Shown: positions 59,339 to 64,000 of the stretch, in pieces
How positions within the stretch are numbered: the first letter of the stretch is position 1
How the letters are laid out: the number at the start of each line of letters is the position of its first letter
Origin: a virus
IMG/VR virus record: IMGVR_UViG_3300017598_001140
Span: 1 to 64,000 of that record
DNA length: 64,000 nucleotides
Strand: one strand, 5' to 3'
Translations under genes and position numbers: made by a program
Notes under the pieces: model-generated
The model's database searches: none
What the model saw: only the letters and a program-made list of their open reading frames with translations
What the model was told of the DNA's origin: nothing

Positions 59339-60799
59339 ATGGCTGTAAAAATTTTTATCGACAATCAATTTGTGCGAATAAGGAGCGCTACGCCTTCGGT
59401 TATTCGCAAGCTTGAGAAGGTTACGAGTTATTATGTTCAAGGCTATTTTTTTTCTCCGGCTTTCCGAAGCAAAAGGTGGGACGGGAAAGAGCACCTTCTA
59501 AAGTATTCTAAAACAAAGGGCTACAGAGCGCCGGTCGGTTTGCTTGTTGATATTTTGAAGGAGTTGAAGCGAATTGAGATTGGCTACAAGCTTGTGGACC
59601 AAAGGCGAAAGCCGAACAAATTTTTTAAGTTTGGTTGGAACGAAGATTTTGTTCTGAGAGATTATCAAAACGATTGCGTTGAAGTGATCTCAGGAAAGCC
59701 GCTGCCGGGCAGGGGAATAGTTCAAACGCCAATTAGATCCGGAAAGACTTTGATAGCTGCGGCGATAATCAAAAAGCTTGGTGTCTCTACTCTTTTCGTG
59801 GTGCCTTCCAGAATGTTGCTTTATCAGACGAAAGAAGTTTTTGAAAACGTGCTTTGTGAGAACGTTGGAATTATTGGCGACGGGCATTGGAACGTCAAAC
59901 CGATCACCGTGGCGACCGCTCAGAGCCTTCACAGAGCGCACGGAGGTTGGCGCAAGGGTAAGGACAAGAAAAGGTTCAAACTGCCCACAGAACCGCGTTT
60001 CAAGGCATTGGCCAAAGAGATAGACTTGGCTTTCTTCGATGAGGCGCATCATTTGACAGCAGACGGGTGGCACGAGGTCATGCAAAGCTTCAATTCTTTT
60101 TACAAGATTGGATTGAGCGCGACTGTTTTTTTGGAGCACGAGAAGCAGTGTGAAAAGGGTGTGATTTGGTTGAAGGCGTGTTGCGGCGATGTTCAGTTTT
60201 CCGTCACTCCTACGGAGCTGATTGAAAAGGGGTTTTTGATGAGGCCCAAAATACAGATTTACAAAGTGCTTGAACCGAGTCACGTTTTCGAGAGAAGGTG
60301 GAGCGCCGAGCTAAAAAATTTGTGCATTAATTGCAACCCCGTCAGGAACGCTTTGATCTGCGAGCTTGTCGAAAAACATGTGGGAAATAAAAAGAAGGTT
60401 TTGGTGATTTCAAATCGCTTGAACCAAATCGAAATATTGGACGAACTTTTTCACGATGCGGGCCTGATGTATGCGGTCATTGTTGGCAAAACTTCAACAG
60501 AGAAAAGGAAAGAAATTCTTTCGGATTACAAAGAAGGAATTTATGACGTTTTGTTAGGGACCGTTTTCGGAGAAGGTGTGGATCTGCCAAGCGTCGAGTG
60601 CGTGATAAACGCAGAAGGCGGAAAAGACGTGAAAGCAACGATCCAAAGAATGAGAAACTTGACGCCGAGTGAAGGAAAAAAAGAGGCGATTTATATCGAC
60701 TTTGCAGACTTGATGAATCCTTATTTTTCAGGTCACAGCTTGGAGCGTTTAAAAGTGTACAGAGCGGAAGAGGGCTTCGGGGTCAAGCTGCTCAATTAA
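59339..60799 (+). CDS. SF2 DNA helicase (UvsW/XPB-like)
   Basis: A 486-residue protein. Walker A is TPIRSGKT (residues 130-137), Walker B DEAH (234-237), motif III SAT (KIGLSATVF), with a preceding RDYQ-type Q region (RDYQNDC near 106-112). Motif VI is ATIQRMRNLTPSEGKK, where the second arginine of QxxGRxxR is missing. UvsW-like helicases act on branched DNA in replication and recombination. No clear ribosome site precedes ATG 59339. Confidence 0.85.
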   Translation: MAVKIFIDNQFVRIRSATPSVIRKLEKVTSYYVQGYFFSPAFRSKRWDGKEHLLKYSKTKGYRAPVGLLVDILKELKRIEIGYKLVDQRRKPNKFFKFGWNEDFVLRDYQNDCVEVISGKPLPGRGIVQTPIRSGKTLIAAAIIKKLGVSTLFVVPSRMLLYQTKEVFENVLCENVGIIGDGHWNVKPITVATAQSLHRAHGGWRKGKDKKRFKLPTEPRFKALAKEIDLAFFDEAHHLTADGWHEVMQSFNSFYKIGLSATVFLEHEKQCEKGVIWLKACCGDVQFSVTPTELIEKGFLMRPKIQIYKVLEPSHVFERRWSAELKNLCINCNPVRNALICELVEKHVGNKKKVLVISNRLNQIEILDELFHDAGLMYAVIVGKTSTEKRKEILSDYKEGIYDVLLGTVFGEGVDLPSVECVINAEGGKDVKATIQRMRNLTPSEGKKEAIYIDFADLMNPYFSGHSLERLKVYRAEEGFGVKLLN

Positions 60800-60810
60800 A
60801 AATTTTTTGG

Positions 60811-60830
60811 ACTTCTTTTTTTTAAGAAGT
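60811..60830 (+). other. AT-rich hairpin after helicase gene
   Basis: ACTTCTT (60811-60817) pairs with AAGAAGT (60824-60830) around six T. No downstream T-run, so terminator activity is doubtful. It lies in the 80-base gap before the replication-initiator-like gene. Confidence 0.35.
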
Positions 60831-60879
60831 TATTGTGGAACCGCCACGTTGAGATCGGCAATCTTTGAAAGGCACGAAA

Positions 60880-62301
60880 ATGGATGGACAAACGACGGCT
60901 ATTCAAGAGGCTTATGACGAGCTTTCACAGCGCGCTTTTGCTGTTTGGGTTCGGCTGATGATGTGCAGCGAGGAAGAGCTTTTGGGGCGCGAGTGTGTGG
61001 CTAAACTTCTTCGTTATTCAACGTCTCAATCAAATGCGATTTTGAAAGAATTGAAAAGGCAAAAATACATCCGGTTTGACCGCTCAGGAAACCCCGGAAC
61101 AAAAACCAGAATTATTGTGTTGAAGCGCGCTCTTATTTCCGGGCCTAATCACTTTGTTAAATTAACGAGCATTATTTCTCAATCTTTTGAAAAAGCTAGG
61201 GAGGCGGATCGTATTCTGTCCATGACTTGTTCGCCGTCTGTCGACAAAAGGGAAGAGCAAAAAAAGTCGATAGATATCGAAGAAAATTGTGGTGCTTCCG
61301 AACCTTTGAAAAAGAAAAAAAGAGGAAAGAAAAAAACAGATTCTTCTAAGTCGTCGGAATCGCAACGCAAACTTGATGAAAACGGTAAACCAAAGAAGAA
61401 GAAAAAATCCAAGAAAACGGCTGGCGATGACTTAAAAACAGTTCATGGATTGAAGGGTAAAAACATTCCAAAAAGTCGAAAGAAAGTGAAAATTTCTGGG
61501 GAACTTTCCGAACTTCCTAATACCAAAAAAAATAAGGGTGCTGTTTCTTCTATATCTAATAATATTAGTTCTATTGATCTGGGAAAGATCAAGAAGAAAG
61601 TAAGTAAAAGAAAGAACGAACAAAACAAGAAGCGTTTCCGTAGGAAACGTATGACAATAGAGCAATTGGATTGGAAACGAATAGAAAAATATAAGTCGGT
61701 TATTGACTTTGAGCCTTCAGAAAAACAAAGAAGAAAATTGATAAGGCTTCTCGACAAAGATGCGAAAAACAAAAAGAGAAAAGAGTTGAGTGAAAACCTT
61801 GGATGTGAATTCGCCGCGATATACATGCGTTACAGGAGATTGGTTCAGGAAGCGAGCGGATTGGCCAGAAGTTTTCGGGTTTACAAAGAAGAGCACAAGC
61901 ACGCTAGGAAAGCCGGAGAGTGGTGCATACGAAAAGAGATAACGCCGCTTGAATTGGTTCGCTATTGGCACGAGCATGTGAAAGATTTTGCAAACAGCAA
62001 GATGAAGGTTCCGCCGCTTGCTTTCTTGGCGTCTCCTGTGAACATTGACACGGCGATTTGTTGTCTTGGTGAACCGGCAAAAGAAGAAGGACAAAAGAAG
62101 CACGGCTTCAGCGATGTCGGAGAGCTTGAACGTGGTTTGAGAGCAGGATTGGAAGGGGCTGGTTTCTCAGTGAAGAAGTACGATGACCGGTTTCTGTTGA
62201 CCATTCAAAAAACAGCCGCCGCCGTGGCAAGTGGTTCTAACATCTATGTGTCGAGCGAGATGAAGCCATTGGTGGATTGGACTGTCAAAAATTTATATTG
62301 A
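60880..62301 (+). CDS. Winged-helix replication-initiator-like protein with lysine-rich linker
   Basis: ATG 60880, 7 bases after AAAGG, gives 473 residues; TTG 60865 is less likely. The N-terminus (AFAVWVRLMMCSEEELLGRECVAKLLRYSTSQSNAILKELKRQKYI) is a winged helix. Residues about 130-280 are an extremely lysine- and serine-rich linker (KKKKRGKKKTDSSKSSES). A C-terminal helical domain (ELVRYWHEHVKDFANSK) follows. The order before DnaC- and DnaB-like genes suggests origin binding and helicase recruitment, as for λ O or DnaD-like proteins. Inference. Confidence 0.6.
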   Translation: MDGQTTAIQEAYDELSQRAFAVWVRLMMCSEEELLGRECVAKLLRYSTSQSNAILKELKRQKYIRFDRSGNPGTKTRIIVLKRALISGPNHFVKLTSIISQSFEKAREADRILSMTCSPSVDKREEQKKSIDIEENCGASEPLKKKKRGKKKTDSSKSSESQRKLDENGKPKKKKKSKKTAGDDLKTVHGLKGKNIPKSRKKVKISGELSELPNTKKNKGAVSSISNNISSIDLGKIKKKVSKRKNEQNKKRFRRKRMTIEQLDWKRIEKYKSVIDFEPSEKQRRKLIRLLDKDAKNKKRKELSENLGCEFAAIYMRYRRLVQEASGLARSFRVYKEEHKHARKAGEWCIRKEITPLELVRYWHEHVKDFANSKMKVPPLAFLASPVNIDTAICCLGEPAKEEGQKKHGFSDVGELERGLRAGLEGAGFSVKKYDDRFLLTIQKTAAAVASGSNIYVSSEMKPLVDWTVKNLY

Positions 62302-62314
62302 AAGTTGGCGTGAC

Positions 62315-63034
62315 ATGAAGACAAAAATCGAGGTTGAAGCGTATTCGGAAACGTTGCGGCATTTTGTTTTGGCGAAGTGTAAAAAGTGCAGGGGATTGGA
62401 TGTGAATTGTGATTGCAGAGAAAAATATTATTTCAACGTGGCGGCTTATGAAGCCTGCGTGCCGAAAGATTTTTGGAGTGTCGCTTCAAGCGATGTCAGC
62501 CACAACAAAGAAGTTTTTAACGGCGTGATTGAAAAATATGTTTCCGGATTGGATAAAGCGCTGAGACACGGGTATGGATTGGTTTTACTCGGCGACAACG
62601 GGGTGGGCAAAACATTTTTTATCAGCTACGTGCTAACAAAAGCAATCAGGTTAAGAAGGACGGTTTATTATACGACCTTGCCACAGCTTGAGCATGACAT
62701 GATGGCAGGGATGGACGACAAGGAAGCGAAGAGAAGATTGGATTGGCTTTTGACTTCTGATTTTTTAGCGATAGACGAGATGGGAAAAGAGAAGAGAAAA
62801 ACAAAAAACGGTTCCTTGTTTGTCAACGTTCAAATGGAGCGGATTTTGAAACAGCGGTACGACGATAGCATGCCTGTTTTATTAGCCACAAACATGGACC
62901 ACGGAGCGCTTGCTGGTTCATACGGTTCAACGGTCATGTCGATTATTGATGGGAAGTACCAAACCGTAGCAATGGAACCCGGCGATTGTCGAAAAAAAAT
63001 GGCTGAAAAAATGACAAAGGATATGAAGTATTGA
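62315..63034 (+). CDS. DnaC-like AAA+ helicase loader
   Basis: A 239-residue protein. An N-terminal cysteine cluster (C22, C25, C32, C34) resembles a zinc site. The AAA+ domain has Walker A GDNGVGKT (residues 93-100), Walker B FLAIDE (D154/E155), and a sensor-like VLLATNMD. This matches DnaC/DnaI-type loaders that place the replicative helicase on DNA. The downstream partial gene is probably that helicase. Confidence 0.85.
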   Translation: MKTKIEVEAYSETLRHFVLAKCKKCRGLDVNCDCREKYYFNVAAYEACVPKDFWSVASSDVSHNKEVFNGVIEKYVSGLDKALRHGYGLVLLGDNGVGKTFFISYVLTKAIRLRRTVYYTTLPQLEHDMMAGMDDKEAKRRLDWLLTSDFLAIDEMGKEKRKTKNGSLFVNVQMERILKQRYDDSMPVLLATNMDHGALAGSYGSTVMSIIDGKYQTVAMEPGDCRKKMAEKMTKDMKY

Positions 63035-63036
63035 AA

Positions 63037-63048
63037 GGGGGGGGGGGG
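63037..63048 (+). repeat. G12 homopolymer tract
   Basis: Twelve consecutive G directly after the helicase-loader stop and 6 bases before ATG 63055, at the place where a ribosome site would be. I noticed no other G run of similar length in the window. Confidence 0.85.
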
Positions 63049-63054
63049 AAGTCG

Positions 63055-63609
63055 ATGGACTTTGAAAGAACTTTGTTCAACAGAAAATACGAACTATTGG
63101 TTAAAGAAATGCTGCGTCTGAAAAGATTAATTATCAAAAGCACAAAAGAGGTAAATCGACTTTTAGAAACAAGCAAAAAGGAGAGAGCAATGAGAGAGCA
63201 GTATAAACCAGATAAGCCCGGCCATTACTGGTATCTACCGGTCGGTGGAAACGTCGACGACGATTGGATCGTTTTGAAAGTGATTCAGTTCGAGGAAAGA
63301 GAAATGTGGACTTCAGTTGAAGGGTACGGCAAAAAAGTTTCCGGGCTAGAGGGTCGTTGGCTGGAAGGTTCATTGGAAGATTCGAGGGGGCTACATTATT
63401 TTTACCAAACGTTGAAGATGTCTGATGAAAGCCCTGCGGAATTGGAAGCGAATGTCGAGCAGCTTTTCGAGGATATGGGTGGTGAATTCAAAGGCAAAGA
63501 ATTGAACGATTGGTTCAACAAACACACAAACGCCACCGGGTCGGGGCCGGTAAAGCCTCCGCCGTCTTTGGTGTCTGTTGATTCTAAAAATGTGAAGCTA
63601 GGCAAGTAG
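63055..63609 (+). CDS. Unknown replication-region protein with two possible starts
   Basis: From ATG 63055 the product has 184 residues; an internal ATG at 63190 (139 residues) has a much better ribosome site (AAGGAG at 63178-63183). An in-frame TTG at 63031 also exists. The first 45 residues are a charged coiled coil (RKYELLVKEMLRLKRLIIKS); the rest has HYWYLPVGGNVDDDWIVLKVIQFEEREMW and an end with ELNDWFNKH. Family unknown. Located between loader and helicase. Confidence 0.6.
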   Translation: MDFERTLFNRKYELLVKEMLRLKRLIIKSTKEVNRLLETSKKERAMREQYKPDKPGHYWYLPVGGNVDDDWIVLKVIQFEEREMWTSVEGYGKKVSGLEGRWLEGSLEDSRGLHYFYQTLKMSDESPAELEANVEQLFEDMGGEFKGKELNDWFNKHTNATGSGPVKPPPSLVSVDSKNVKLGK

Positions 63610-63619
63610 AAAGAAGCCC

Positions 63620-64000
63620 ATGAAATTTGACCGCGAATTTGAAGAAGAAATTTTGGCGAAAGCTTTGGCGGATACGAGCTATTTGAAATTGGCTTCGAGA
63701 ATCCTAGAATCGCATCATCTCAGCACAAAACAGCACTCGTGGGTTTGGGATACGGCGAGCGGTATTTGGCGCAAGTACAGGGAACGAGCAACGCCGCGTT
63801 TAATGCTTGCTAGGATACGCTCAGACTTTCCGAAAGACGAAGATAGAGAACCGTATGTGAGATTGGTTCAGAAGCTCTACAGGCGTTCTCCCGGCGCTGC
63901 TATGGCTACGCTTGATGAGCTTAGCGAATTTGTGAGGACGACGGACGCTCAAATCGTAATGGAGGCGGCAGCAGACAAACTCGAAAGAGGCAAGGTCGAC
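63620..64000 (+). CDS. Replicative DNA helicase, N-terminal part (cut by window edge)
   Basis: 127 codons remain open to the last base: MKFDREFEEEILAKALADTSYLKLASRILESHHLSTKQHSWVW at the start and LDELSEFVRTTDAQIVMEAAADKLERG at the end. The beginning resembles the N-terminal helical domain of DnaB-family or RecA-like phage helicases, and the loader gene is close upstream. The motor domain lies beyond the window, so the assignment is inferred. Confidence 0.6.
   Translation, partial: MKFDREFEEEILAKALADTSYLKLASRILESHHLSTKQHSWVWDTASGIWRKYRERATPRLMLARIRSDFPKDEDREPYVRLVQKLYRRSPGAAMATLDELSEFVRTTDAQIVMEAAADKLERGKVD

Overview
The window is one contiguous piece of a tailed-phage genome with a contractile tail (myovirus morphology). 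All genes read left to right, are packed tightly with many ATGA/TAATG stop-start overlaps, and mostly carry clear GGAGG-type ribosome binding sites. The virus class is shown by a complete and ordered late block: terminase large subunit, portal, MuF head protein, protease and scaffold, major capsid protein, connectors, tail sheath, tail tube, chaperone pair with a -1 frameshift site, tape measure, hub, spike, gp25-like and J-like baseplate proteins, tail protein I, and fibres. A Sec signal peptide on a muralytic protein and a spanin-like gene pair point to a Gram-negative host. I cannot name the host or a close relative. No integrase, repressor, transposase, CRISPR array or tRNA gene was seen. 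No gene-free stretch exceeds 300 bases.

Layout. Positions 1-7.1 kb hold small accessory genes, mostly of unknown function, with several zinc ribbons, plus a radical SAM / ParB-like / methyltransferase-like trio (2.7-4.7 kb) that has its own predicted promoter and 5'-UTR hairpin. A sliding clamp lies at 7.2-8.4 kb. An extended -10 promoter at about 8.44 kb precedes the packaging and late region. From 8.5 to 13.3 kb are a possible small terminase, a membrane protein with an HExxH motif, unknown proteins, a secreted transglycosylase-like protein and two small structural-type proteins. From 13.3 to 23.4 kb is the packaging and head module, in which the MuF protein carries a C-terminal kinase-like domain. 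From 23.4 to 30.7 kb is one 2435-residue histidine-rich repeat fibre. From 30.7 to 49.4 kb are connectors, sheath, tube, chaperones, tape measure, hub, spike and baseplate. From 49.4 to 57.7 kb are tail-tip and fibre genes with a QueC-like gene inserted among them. From 57.7 to 59.3 kb is a lysis-type cassette of membrane proteins. From 59.3 kb to the right edge is replication: an SF2 helicase, a winged-helix protein with a lysine-rich linker, a DnaC-like loader, an unknown gene behind a G12 tract, and the start of what is probably the replicative helicase, cut by the window edge.

Points most worth a second look are the MuF-kinase fusion (a possible virion-borne effector), a short peptide motif of the type FxSxEELRDWL recurring in four otherwise unrelated proteins, a 28-nt leader repeated 24/28 upstream of the clamp gene and of the gene after MuF-kinase, the radical SAM/ParB/methyltransferase module together with the QueC-like gene (possible DNA or RNA modification), and the G12 tract with a dual-start gene next to the helicase loader.

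All assignments come from reading the sequence and from general knowledge of protein families. No database search was run.
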